A stretch of 64,000 nucleotides of DNA from Escallonia rubra (taxonomy: Eukaryota; Streptophyta; Magnoliopsida; Escalloniales; Escalloniaceae). The notes under the pieces were generated by a model, which worked only from the letters and a program-made list of their open reading frames with translations, did not search any database and was not told the DNA's origin. Below, in pieces: positions 54,706 through 64,000 of this stretch; position 1 is the stretch's first letter, and every line of letters begins with the position of its first letter. The stretch spans positions 38,632-102,631 of the forward strand of contig JAVXUO010000160.1 in NCBI GenBank assembly GCA_033065855.1. Direction: 5' to 3'. The position numbers and the translations under genes were made by a program.

Positions 54706-57700
54706 TCAATCATTTTCAGTTTGCGAATCATCTTCATCACTATCCTCGTCGCCCTCTTCTTCGTGGGACTCGTCGTCCTCTTCATCTTCTAATTCATCCT
54801 CTTCATCAGTAGACTCGGTCACATCATCTCCAACACTTTCAACATCTTCCGCGTCATCATCTACGACTTCTTCTCCCACAAGAAGTGTTGTTGGAAGAGG
54901 AAGATCGTCCTCCTCGTTGTTGACCTCAACAGGGAACAAGACACGTGGTTGGTCGGCTTGAAAGGAGTCTAGCTCACTGTCATATGTCACGGGCAATTTC
55001 TTGGACTTGATAGTTGTATACCAATGAGATTTGGGATTGGCGACGTCCTCCGCGTAAAAGACTTGTACAGCTTGACTAGCAAACACAAAGGGCTCGTCTG
55101 ATGCAAGTCTTGACTTGACATTGACATCTACAATCCCTTGAGAGCTAACACGGATTCCTCTGCTGCATGTGACATCGAACCACGTACACTTGAACATTAC
55201 CAGGCGGTTTTGGGAACCCAGATATGTTAGCTCAACAATCTCATCTAACTCTCCGTAAAAATCCATGCAATTCTCGGCATAACAGTCGCCGTTGACCAAG
55301 ACTCCACTGTTTTGGGTTTGTTTTGTTCGGTCATCATCTTTTACGTTAAACCTAAACCCGTTGATGATATAACCTCCGTAACAGGATGTTTGTTTGTTAG
55401 GGCCTTCGGCTAGTAATTTCAAGCAGGAGGCCACTGGTCTATCCATTGACTGAACCTATTGTAGATGACGGTAAACATTAAGGATAAATCAGTATACTAA
55501 TTGGCCACAGAACTGTATATAACACATAATATAATTTCGTTAAATAATCTTACACGGATTTTGAACCACTGTACAAATTGTGACTTCCGGTGAGATTCAA
55601 GTCCAGCGGGATCAGTGATTAAAGATTCCGCATCGAACTCACTGCAAACCAATATGCATCTAACTCGCTTAACACACTTTCAATTATGTACAGCAATGTA
55701 AGTGAATTAAGACTTTAACTTACTCAACGAATGCCGAAACTTCATCGCAATTTAGAAGGGCATATATTGTTGCAGCACTGTACTCTTCATCTGTTAGCCA
55801 TCGAGTATACGTTCGGCCGAACGGACTACCTGACTGCTTGAATATTGACAATTGCCCTTCCAAATTTGTGCTTGCTCCGGGATCATTTCGGCCTAGTTGA
55901 TTTAACCTTGTACCAACATCCGAACCGAAATATTGACTACAAAAGTTTACAAGTTCTTCCATTACGTAAGCCTCCGCAATTGAGCCCTCAACCCGAGCCT
56001 TATTACGGACTTTTTTCTTTAAATGGAACATGAACCTAGAAGTTTAGGGAATCGAGTTAGGTGGAATATCAATGATAACAGATGTCGCATTAAGTGTAAA
56101 CGAACAACTGTAACAATTTAAGGATTACCTCTCGAAGGGATACATCCACCGATATTGCACGGGTCCACCCATTTTAGCTTCATATGCCAAGTGAACAGGC
56201 AGATGCTCCATTGAATCAAAGAACGAAGGTGGGAAGATTTTCTCCAGCTTGCAAATCGTCACCACAATGTTCTTCTCAAGCACTTCCATGTTACTCACCC
56301 GGATCGTAGAAGAGCATATATCTCGAAAGAAATGAGATAATTCAGTCAAAGTCTCGCAAACAACCCGTGGCAACAGTCCCCGGAAGGCAATAGGAATGAA
56401 TCTCTCCATGAATACGTGGCAGTCGTGACTCTTCATCCCTTGGAACTTGCATTCCGAAACATTGCAACAACGAGATATGTTGGACGCAAACCCATCCGGA
56501 AGCTTCAAATTCTTAACCCACTGACAGACCTTCTCCACTTGTTTCTTGTCTAGACAGTAAGGTGCTTTCGGAAGTATGGTCCTCCCACTGACTGTCCGAG
56601 GATGCAATTCACGGCGTACACCCAACTGTTGTAGATCCCTTCTCGCTTTAAGGTGATCTTTCGATTTGCCCTTGAAATTCATCACTGTGTTGAACACATT
56701 ATCAAAAACGTTCTTCTCAATATGCATCACATCCATGTTGTTTCGGATAACGAGCGTCCTCCAGTAGGCTAACTCCCAGAAGATACAAAATTTTCTCCAG
56801 TTGTGCTCTTTCCCGAACCCTGCAATCTTCTGATCCGGCACACCCTTACCGTGTGGTATGTCAGTATCAAGTGCCTCCAGGTGTGAGAGTACTTCTTCAC
56901 CAGATGGGTAGTCCAGCGTGACAACCTCACGCTCGATTGTCCCGTCAAATTTATCCTTCTGCCTACGAAACTGATGGCCCGGTGGCAAAAGCTTACGGTG
57001 ACATCCGAACCACGAGGCCTTTCCGCCGTGCTTTAACGTATGACCGGGGTTCACGCCCATACAAGCAGGGCATGCTAGCTTCCCATGTGTGCTCCAGCCA
57101 CACGTCATTCCCAATGCAGGGAAATCATGTATAGTCCACATCAAAGCAGCCCTCATCTGAAAATTTTGTTTAAGGGATGCATCATATGTTTCGACTCCAT
57201 GATTCCATAATTGTTTTAACTCATCAATCAACGGCCTTAAATACACATCTATGTCCTTACCGGGACTCTTCGGCCCCGGAATAAGCAACGACAAGAACAT
57301 ATACGGCTTCTTCATGCACATGCCTGGTGGAAGGTTGTAAGGGACAATAATAACAGGCCAACAGGAGTAAGGCGTGGTAGACTGACCGAAAGGGTTGAAC
57401 CCATCGGTTGCCAGACCAAGTCTAACATTCCGAACTTCCTGAGCAAAAACTGGATGCCTGCGGTCAAACTCCTTCCACGCCTCTCCATCAGCTGGGTGTG
57501 TCAGCACATCGGCATCGTTGCTGCGAGTCTCACGGTGAGCCCTCATATGTTCAGCCGTACTGGAGGAGTAGTACATTCTCTGAAGCCGTGGTGTGACCGG
57601 GAAATATCGCAATATCTTCCATGCAATGTTTTTCTTCTTCCCTTTGTCCGGTTTGTACCTCGAATGATCACACACTGGACATAATGACAAATCCTTATTC

Positions 57701-58362
57701 TCTTTCCAGAATAATACACAATCGTTATTGCACGCATCTATCCGGTCGTAGCTCAACCCAAGTTTCCTCATCATCTTCTTCGCGTCATAGTACGACGGCG
57801 GTAGCTTTTCACTTTCGGGCAGTATTTCTTTGATGAAGGTAACAAACTCGTTAAAACCTTTCTCGCTCAGCCCGTGGTCTGATTTCAACTGTAATAACCT
57901 ACTAACCGCAGACAGCCGTGTGTGTTTCGGAGCTCCATCCCACAGCGGCTCTTCCGCAGCTCTCAACAACTCATAAAACTGATGAGCCCCCTCGTTCGGC
58001 GGTTGTGGCCTGTCGTTACCCCAGTCAACATTAGCATGCCCAACATCCATAATTATATCTCAAAAATCATATCGTGCCTCCTCCCTAACTTCAGTTTGAC
58101 TAGCCAGGTTGGACGACAATACTATCGTTTCCCCGTGCTGCGTCCACCTTGTGTATCCACCCATAAAACCGTACCGACGAAGATGCCATTTTACTTCAAT
58201 TCTTTTTCTCCAGTGCAACAACTCACATCTACCGCACGGGCACCTTATCTTATCAAGGTCAACATGTGCAGGATGCGCATAAGCGAAGTCGAGAAATTCG
58301 TCAACGCGACACTCAAAATCTTCAGCATTCTTCCTTTTCATCCAACTTCGATCGACTGACAT
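54706..58362 (-). CDS. CACTA large transposase (TNPD-like), one in-frame stop
   Basis: Four exons in phase: 56129-58362, 55724-56035, 55554-55641 and 54706-55455 (about 1127 codons). Domains: Transpos_assoc at residues 1-100 (DKIRCPCGRCELLHWR; Cys41, 43, 46); a zinc-like SLCPVCDHSRY near 228; the Transposase_21 core with IHDFPALGMTCGWSTHG and CPACMG; a DUF4218-like block ending YEAKMGGPVQYRWMYPFER; DUF4216-like DFYGELDEIVELTYLG in exon 4; and a long Asp/Glu-rich C-terminus. It would cut the element at its TIRs. A TGA at 58060-58062 separates the first domain from the rest in the same frame. Otherwise the gene is open, so it is a recent loss, a readthrough site, or removed by an unseen intron. 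Confidence 0.85.
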
Positions 58363-59090
58363 GACGACTGAATTATCGTACTGTATACCACCTTCAATAA
58401 TGACCAGTGATTAAGCATTGCCGATGTAAATATCAATGCATGAATGTTACAACACGTCTACATATTTCCCCTCCACTCTTGAACAGGTAGTGGTCCTATC
58501 CCATTCAGAAAAGCACATGTTTATAAAACAGTGAATAACTCATGCTTAGTCCGATGTCTGTGGAAAATTCGGCAGCACCTCCCCGCATTTCTCCAAGTAC
58601 ACCACATCGATTAGGTGTTCTAACATTCATCTAACCTTGCTCAGGAAGGTTTGACGGATGTTAGAACACCAGATCTGTATGCACCCGGAGAAACACACGA
58701 GAACGTGTACCAAATATCCACGACATAGAACATAAAGCATGAGTCAAAATACTGTTTTATAAACAATTAGCTTTTCCAAACTGTCCAAACTGGACATCCA
58801 AAGGCTCATTACAAGGCATTACTTTGTAATGAGTACCTTTGAACGGGAACTAAGGGTTTTTATGCATGCATGTGTTCAGAAATTGATAAGATATGCAAGA
58901 ATCTTTCCGAAATATCAAAACTGCAGAATGATCGTTGCATATGTTATCAATTCCACATTAAATAGAACTCGTTGGCAACGAGTTGAACCATCTCGTTGCC
59001 AATGGACTTCTCAAAACAACAATTAATATAAAGAAGGCAGGGTTTGTAAAGAACGAGTAATTGAACCATCTCTGGGCAACATGGAGTAAT
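58363..59090. other. CACTA 5' non-coding region, proximal
   Basis: No gene. An inverted repeat TTAGGTGTTCTAACATTCATC (58612) and GATGTTAGAACACC (58656) could form a hairpin. Shorter inverted motifs AACTCGTTGGCAACGAGTT occur at 58967-58985. Confidence 0.6.
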
Positions 59091-59099
59091 TATGGGATG

Positions 59100-60250
59100 T
59101 ACAAGGGCTAATTAGGGCTAATTAGGCTTAATTGGGTTATGTTAGGGCTAATTAATGTTAATGAGGGCTAGTTTCGGATAATTATAGCTAATTAGGGTTG
59201 ATTATGACTAATTAGGGTTTAATTGTGCCGAGTAGTGATGATTAGTCCTAATTAGGGCTAATTAGGCTTAATTGGGTTATGTTAGGGCTAATTAATGTTA
59301 ATGAGGGCTAGTTTCGGATAATTATAGCTAATTAGGGTTGATTATGACTAATTAGGGTTTAATTGTGCCGAGTAGTGATGATTAGTCCTAATTAGGGCTA
59401 ATTAGGCTTAATTGGGTTATGTTAGGGCTAATTAATGTTAATGAGGGATAGTTTCGGATGATTATAGCTGACTAGGGTTGATTAGGACTAATTAGAGTTA
59501 TGTAGTCCTAATTAGGGTTTAATTGTGCCGAGTAGTGATGATTAGTCCTAATTAGGGCTAATTAGGCTTAATTGGGTTATGTTAGGGCTAATTAATGTTA
59601 ATGAGGGATAGTTTCGGATGATTATAGCTGACTAGGGTTGATTAGGACTAATTAGAGTTATGTAGTCCTAATTAGGGTTTAATTGTGCCGAATAGTGATG
59701 ATTAGTCCTAATTAGGGCTAATTAGGCTTAATTGGGTTATGTTAGGGCTAATTAATGTTAATGAGGGCTAGTTTCGGATAATTATAGCTAATTAGGGTTG
59801 ATTATGACTAATTAGGGTTTAATTGTGCCGAGTAGTGATGATTAGTCCTAATTAGGGCTAATTAGGCTTAATTGGGTTATGTTAGAGCTAATTAATGTTA
59901 GTGAGGGCTAGTTTCGAATAATTATAGCTAATTAGGGTTGATTAGGACTAATTAGGGTTATTTAGTCCTAATTAGGGTTTTGATGGTGCCGAGTAGTGTT
60001 GATTAGTCCTAACTAGCGCTAATTAGGCGTAATTGGGTTATGTTAGTGCAAATTATGACTAATTAGGCTAACTACAATCAATATGCGCATAATTGGGTTC
60101 ATTTGGGCTAATTTGAGGTAATTACAGCTAATTTGGATTTTATCAGGTTCTTAGGGTTAATTAAAACTAATTAGGCTCGTTAGAGCTAATTAGGGTTAAT
60201 TGATTTACTAAAATATTGTTAATCAGGACTAATTAGGGCTAATTATAGCC
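59100..60250. repeat. CACTA internal satellite, 140/160-base units
   Basis: The marker ATTAGGCTTAATTGGG recurs at 59121, 59261, 59401, 59561, 59721 and 59861, and as a variant at 60022, giving spacings 140, 140, 160, 160, 140 and 161. The longer unit has about 20 extra bases including GAGTTATGTAGTCC. Within each unit CTAATTAGGG is itself repeated. After 60060 the array decays. Confidence 0.92.
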
Positions 60251-60339
60251 AGCGCTGGAGCCACGATTAGATTCCAGGGGGTGCATGCTAAAAATGTCGC
60301 ATTAACCTAACTAACCTAAATTTAATGCACATTCAACAA

Positions 60340-60600
60340 CCTCAATTCCGACACCTCATATAGGGTGTCGATATGGTGTCCGATACGTTTCTGACACCTC
60401 CGGACACGTGTCAGACACATACCGACACGTGTCTGACACATACCGACACGTGTCCGACGCCTTTGGACACGTGTCCGACGCCTCCGGACACGTGTCCGAT
60501 GCCCAGCGACACGCACCTCCGGACACATCGGCATACGTTAATTTGTTTTCTAAATGTCGGACACCGTCGATCAGACGTGGTGTCCGTGTCTGCGCTAACT
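60340..60600. repeat. GACACGTGTC repeat cluster in CACTA
   Basis: At least five imperfect copies of CCGGACACGTGTCCGAC, each palindromic around ACACGTGT, followed by GGTGTCCGTGTCTGCGC. It resembles the ends of the two intron MULEs, but I see no clean TIR or target duplication here. Probably a MULE relic. Confidence 0.6.
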
Positions 60601-60960
60601 AACAGGTATCTCAATCCAATTGGGTCCCATCCTCCGTCAACAATCTCAATTCTCAATTCTCAAATGCTCAATGCAATAAAAATTAACAAAAATCACACAT
60701 TCAATCCAATTGGGTCCCATCCTCCGTCAATAATCTCAATATCTCAAATGCTCAATGCACAATTAACAATCTAAAATCATCAATTAACAACCTAAAATCA
60801 TCAATTCATAATCGCAATTACTTCAAATGCACAGCTAATAACCTAAAATCATCGATCAATAATCACAATTATAAAACGCACAATTAACAACCTAAAATTA
60901 TCAAACAAATGAGCAATGTTCAAATTTTTTAAAAACTGTTCAAAATTCACATATCCGATG
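60601..60960. other. CACTA 5' region, AATCATCAATTAACAACC repeats
   Basis: Contains a 40-base duplicate (CAATCCAATTGGGTCCCATC at 60613 and 60702) and short repeated CTAAAATCATCAAT units. No gene. Confidence 0.65.
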
Positions 60961-61329
60961 CGCTTGAATTATTTCAATTTAGGGTTCGATTGTATTAGGG
61001 CATTCAATTTAGGGTTCAATTAGTTTCATTTAGGGTTCGGTTCGATTAGGGCATTCAATTTAGGGTTCAATTACTTCAATTTAGGTACAATTAGGGGGTT
61101 CTATTGATTCAATTTAGGGTTCGGTTGATTTGAGGCATTAAATTTAGGATTCAATTAGTTCAATTTAGGGTTCAATTAGGGGGTTCTATTGATTCAATTT
61201 AGGGTTCGGTTGATTTGAGGCATTCAATTTAGGGTTCAATTAGTTCAATTTAGGGTTCGGTTGGATTAGGGGGTTCAATTAGGGTTCGGTTAGATTGGGG
61301 CAATCAATTTAGGGTTCAATTATGACTAA
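60961..61329. repeat. CAATTTAGGGTTC degenerate repeats
   Basis: About 15 imperfect copies of CAATTTAGGGTTC/CGGTT with GATTAGGGCATT spacers, including a near-exact duplication of about 70 bases (about 61095-61165 and 61165-61240). It leads directly into the telomeric array. Confidence 0.85.
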
Positions 61330-61416
61330 TTAGGGTTTAGGGTTTAGGGTTTAGGGTTTAGGGTTTAGGGTTTAGGGTTTAGGGTTTAGGGTTTAGGGTT
61401 TAGGGTTTAGGGTTTA
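61330..61416 (+). repeat. Interstitial telomeric array (TTTAGGG)12
   Basis: Twelve perfect head-to-tail TTTAGGG units, the standard plant telomere repeat, inside the CACTA 5' region. Internal to the transposon, hence not a chromosome end. Confidence 0.97.
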
Positions 61417-61854
61417 CCACATTTTCTTTAACATCTACCAATTTATCATGGGAAAATTCGTAACTTCTAACTCTTGAACACCTTCTAAGGGGCCATGAAG
61501 CTAATTTATGTGTTGGTGTTATCGTATTCCCCAAGCCTTTTTTTAAAACCAAAAGGTGAACCCTCCTCCAAGAGTCGATCAACCCCGCCAAGCCAAGCAT
61601 ACGAGTTACGAGAATCTACAAACCATAATAGAATCTACAAGCCAAGCATACGAGTTACGAGAATCTACAAACCCTTCTCATTATATACTGCATTTACCGG
61701 GTAACATAATATCAAACCATATGATTACCAAAAAAAAAATCAAACCATACGAGTTACGAGAATCTACAAACGGTAAAGAGATGATTCTGAATATCTAAAA
61801 GCCGATCATGAATATCTAAACTTACAGAAACTTGGGCTGATTTGAAGATGGGCG

Positions 61855-62000
61855 GCGCGGTTGTGGTGGCGGCGCAGCAGTGGTGGTGGCGCAGCAGTGG
61901 TGGTGGCGTCGCAGCAGTGGTGGTGGCGTCGCAGCAGTGGTGGTGGCGTCGCAGCAGTGGTGGTGGCGCAGTGGTGGTGGCGTCGCAGCAGCGGTCCTTC
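61855..62000. repeat. GCAGCAGTGGTGGTGGCGTC minisatellite
   Basis: About six units of 18-21 bases. Open on both strands because of composition (Gly/Ala/Val/Trp or His/Pro/Thr-rich); no domain. Confidence 0.9.
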
Positions 62001-62104
62001 GGTTTTGAAGATGGGCGGCAGTGGCGGCGTCGGAGGCGGTGGCAGGATATATTCCGTCGGGGGCTAGGTTGCCGGGGATGGCGACGGAGGATAAATCGTC
62101 GGTG

Positions 62105-62125
62105 AGAGAGAGAGAGAGAGAGAGC
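62105..62125. repeat. (GA)n microsatellite
   Basis: About ten GA units close to the CACTA 5' end, near the probable transcription start. Confidence 0.85.
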
Positions 62126-62167
62126 AACGGGAGAAAGAAAAGAAGAAGGGGATCTGATCTATTTAAG

Positions 62168-62470
62168 GCTTTTACCGACGGCAAATACCCGTCGGTAAAC
62201 GTCCGTCGGCAAAACCCTACTTTCACCGACGGGTATTTTTACCGACGGAAGTATTCCGTTGTTAAATAGTTTTACCGACGGAACACACCCGTCGGTAAAA
62301 GTTCGTCGGCAAAACCCGAATTTCACCGACGGTTATTTTTACGGACGGAATTATTCCGTCGGTAAATAGTTTTACCGACGGACGTTACCCGACGGGTGTA
62401 TTCCGTCGCTGAAAATACTTTTAGAGACGGAATTTTGTCCGTCGCTAAAAGTCCGTCGCTAATTCCCTCT
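62168..62470. repeat. CACTA subterminal repeats, 5' end
   Basis: About 15 copies of ACCGACGG or its inverse CCGTCGGTAA, mostly the ACCGACGG form, with AGCGACGG-type copies only in the last 75 bases. Likely transposase-binding sites and promoter control region. Confidence 0.9.
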
Positions 62471-62485
62471 TTTCTTGTAGTGTCT

Positions 62486-63064
62486 GCACCGGCAACTCTT
62501 CATATGACAAATCTGATTGGACTGATATCGGCTCAGGGCTTATCACATGAGATGGGTCAGGGTTATACTTCCGCAACATAGAAACATGGAACACATCATG
62601 TACTCCTTCTAAGGATACATGTAAGGTGACTCGGTATGCCAAATTCCCAACACAATCTAAATTTCATAAGGGCCAATATATCTCGGTGACAACTTGCATT
62701 TCTTTCCAAATCGCTTTATTCCTTTTGAATGGTGACACCTTGAGAAATACAAAATCTCCCACTGAAAATTCCAACTCTCTTCGTCTGTTATCAGCATAAC
62801 TTTTCTGTCGGCTTTGAGCAGTCAAAATCTTTTGCCGAATTTGCAGAATCTTTTCAATGGTCTCTTGAACTATTTGTGGCCCAATTAAACTCATTTCTCC
62901 GACTTCACTCCAACAAATTGGCGAGTGACACTTTCATCCATATTGAACTTCATATGGTGCCATACCGATACTGGCCTGATAACTATTATTATAAGCAATT
63001 TCAATCAATGCTAGATCAGTAAACTGTGATTCATAAACTGATACCGACATATTTCATTGTTCAA
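62486..63064 (-). pseudogene. Gypsy integrase core end and C-terminus, proximal part
   Basis: The minus strand reads IAYNNSYQASIGMAPYE and CHSPICWSEVGE (about 62900-63000), the end of the integrase catalytic core. KSYADNRRRELEFSVGDFVF (about 62750-62810) follows, then after a frameshift VHDVFHVSMLRKYNPDPSHV. These are signature blocks of plant Ty3/gypsy integrase. The reading breaks off at the CACTA insertion and continues at 52282. Confidence 0.85.
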
Positions 63065-63163
63065 ACTTTATAAAATTTACTTCTCTCTTCTCTTGGTCAC
63101 TGCTGGAACATACATATTAGTGAACTCCCTTTAAAGTTTTCCCAAGTCGACGGAACTCTTTCC

Positions 63164-63789
63164 CTTACCTAAATCACGAAGATTCCACTTATACAAATTT
63201 TCCCAATCAGGCCCTATGATTCCTTTTTCATTATTGCGGCTAATCTTCTTCTTTCACTCTTTAGTTGTCAATCTACTGATAAAAGTGAAAGATAATTTAA
63301 AGTATTTTGAAAAGATCAAAGGCCTATTTATAGAAATTTCTAGGAAGCACGAGGTGGTTAAAAACACGAGGTAGCAAAACAAGACTGTGCCACCTAACAA
63401 GCACGACAAGGCTAAACAAAGCACGACGAGACTGGAAGTACGAGGTGGAAATATAAGGTCCTGCCACCTAGCAAGCACGACAAGGCTAGGTCGAAGCACG
63501 ACGTGGTGTGACAAGGTTATGCCACCTAACAAGCACAACAAGGCTCGAAGCAGGTCGTGTCGCAATACTATGTTGACACGTCACAAGCACGACGATGATA
63601 GGTAGCACGAGGTGTCGATCAGAGAAGTAATCAACAATGACTCCTCAATAAGCATGAGGTGTCACAATTGCATGATGACACCCAACAAGCACGATAATAT
63701 CAATCCCTATTGTCACTTAAAATCATCATCATCATTTTTCTCTCAACCAACCAGTAATATTTTGAGCACCTCTTAAATTGGGTGTTATA
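63164..63789 (-). repeat. Right LTR segment, inverted copy of 51180-51815
   Basis: Its reverse complement follows the left segment from TATAACACCC to GATTTAGGTAAGGG with small differences. The internal GTGCTTG repeats are present (63350-63550). 63065-63163 between it and the integrase has no identified content. Confidence 0.82.
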
Positions 63790-64000
63790 GTACCAGTATA
63801 ATTCAGACTTAGATATTACCTGGAGATATTTGGAAACCATGAAACAAGAACCTAGGGAATCAGTATTAGCTTTCATCATGAGGTGGAGAAATAAGGCAAC
63901 TCAAATGGTGAACCATTCAATCGAGGAAGAACAAGTAAACATAGTTAGAAATAACCTGCTCCCAGTCTACCAAGACTATATCTTTGGCCACTATCATACG
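63790..64000 (+). pseudogene. Tat-like gag, continuation
   Basis: After the target duplication, forward reading resumes the gag frame without a stop to the window edge: YNSDLDITWRYLETMKQEP, then VLAFIMRWRNKA and NNLLPVYQDYIFGHY. It is the direct continuation of 50540-51179. Confidence 0.8.

Larger units (their letters stand above)
52286..62482 (-). mobile_element. CACTA (En/Spm-type) DNA transposon, 10.2 kb
   Basis: Begins CACTACAAGAAAA at 52286 and ends with its exact inverse TTTTCTTGTAGTG at 62482. It is flanked by the 3-bp target duplication TCT (52283-52285 and 62483-62485). It encodes two minus-strand transposase genes, so its 5' end is at 62482. The first 4 kb (58363-62482) is non-coding and repeat-rich. 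Both ends carry clustered subterminal CGACGG motifs, the expected binding sites for the regulatory transposase protein. Apart from one in-frame TGA it looks complete. Confidence 0.95.
51180..63789 (-). mobile_element. Ty3/gypsy element with inverted LTRs, nested in Tat-like gag
   Basis: The outer ends are TGTAACACCCCAATTT on the left and, inverted, TATAACACCCAATTT on the right. They are flanked by the target duplication GTACT (51175-51179) and GTACC (63790-63794). The only coding part is an integrase C-terminus on the minus strand (62486-63064 and 52131-52282), itself split by a CACTA element. Gag, protease, reverse transcriptase and RNase H are missing. Terminal LTR segments face each other as inverted repeats instead of direct repeats. 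Confidence 0.78.

Noticed and set aside
59100..60250. Centromeric satellite
   Set aside because: The array is short, lies within the borders of one CACTA element and shares its AATTAGGG motif with neighbouring transposon repeats.
60373..60774. 133-codon open frame rich in Thr/Pro/Asp/Cys
   Set aside because: Produced by the GACACGTGTC repeat cluster; no start context or domain.
61330..61416. Chromosome end
   Set aside because: The array is only 12 units long and is flanked on both sides by transposon sequence with an intact TIR beyond it.
61822..62226. Open frames across the GGTGGTGGC minisatellite near the CACTA 5' end
   Set aside because: Open on both strands because of the repeat; probably 5' untranslated sequence of the transposase transcript.

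Overview
The window is plant nuclear DNA, from an angiosperm that I cannot place further. The signs are GT-AG introns, a perfect TTTAGGG array, Ty3/gypsy, LINE, Au-SINE-like, MULE, CACTA and MITE elements, and AT-rich non-coding sequence. I recognise one host gene with confidence. It is TWINKLE, the organellar DNA primase-helicase, on the minus strand from 39855 down to 10252. I could trace 21 exons that join in phase into 690 codons, close to the usual length of plant Twinkle (about 700 residues). The introns expand the gene to about 30 kb and carry a TRIM-like element, an RTE-type LINE, nested LTR remnants, a MITE, an Au-SINE-like repeat, two short MULEs with about 10-bp target duplications, and several tandem duplications.

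Left block (1-9203): degenerate minus-strand Ty3/gypsy material in tandem. There are three gag/leader copies, one protease plus reverse transcriptase, a 2.2-kb LTR, a truncated LTR, and a gag fused to the integrase C-terminus by an internal deletion. A LINE endonuclease fragment (minus) and a 5'-truncated LINE (plus) interrupt it.

Right block (40790-64000): a LINE tail, then a repeat-rich retroelement region with 60-bp and 115-bp tandem arrays and dispersed CCGGTTAGTC motifs. This contains a decayed intron-containing plant-mobile-domain (PMD) gene. Then comes a Tat-like Ty3/gypsy LTR (48142-49420), its primer-binding site and its gag. The gag is split at 51179/63790 by another gypsy element (51180-63789) whose terminal LTR segments lie in inverted orientation. 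That element is itself split, inside its integrase C-terminus, by a 10.2-kb CACTA transposon (52286-62482). The CACTA has TIR CACTACAAGAAAA, TSD TCT, two multi-exon transposase genes, subterminal repeats, a 140/160-bp satellite and a 12-unit telomeric array.

The nesting order can be read directly from the sequence: Tat-like gypsy first, then the inverted-LTR gypsy, then the CACTA, which is youngest. I saw no bacterial operon, CRISPR array, rRNA or functional tRNA gene. All reading was by eye. Family names rest on remembered motifs, and exact repeat boundaries are approximate unless a target duplication fixes them.
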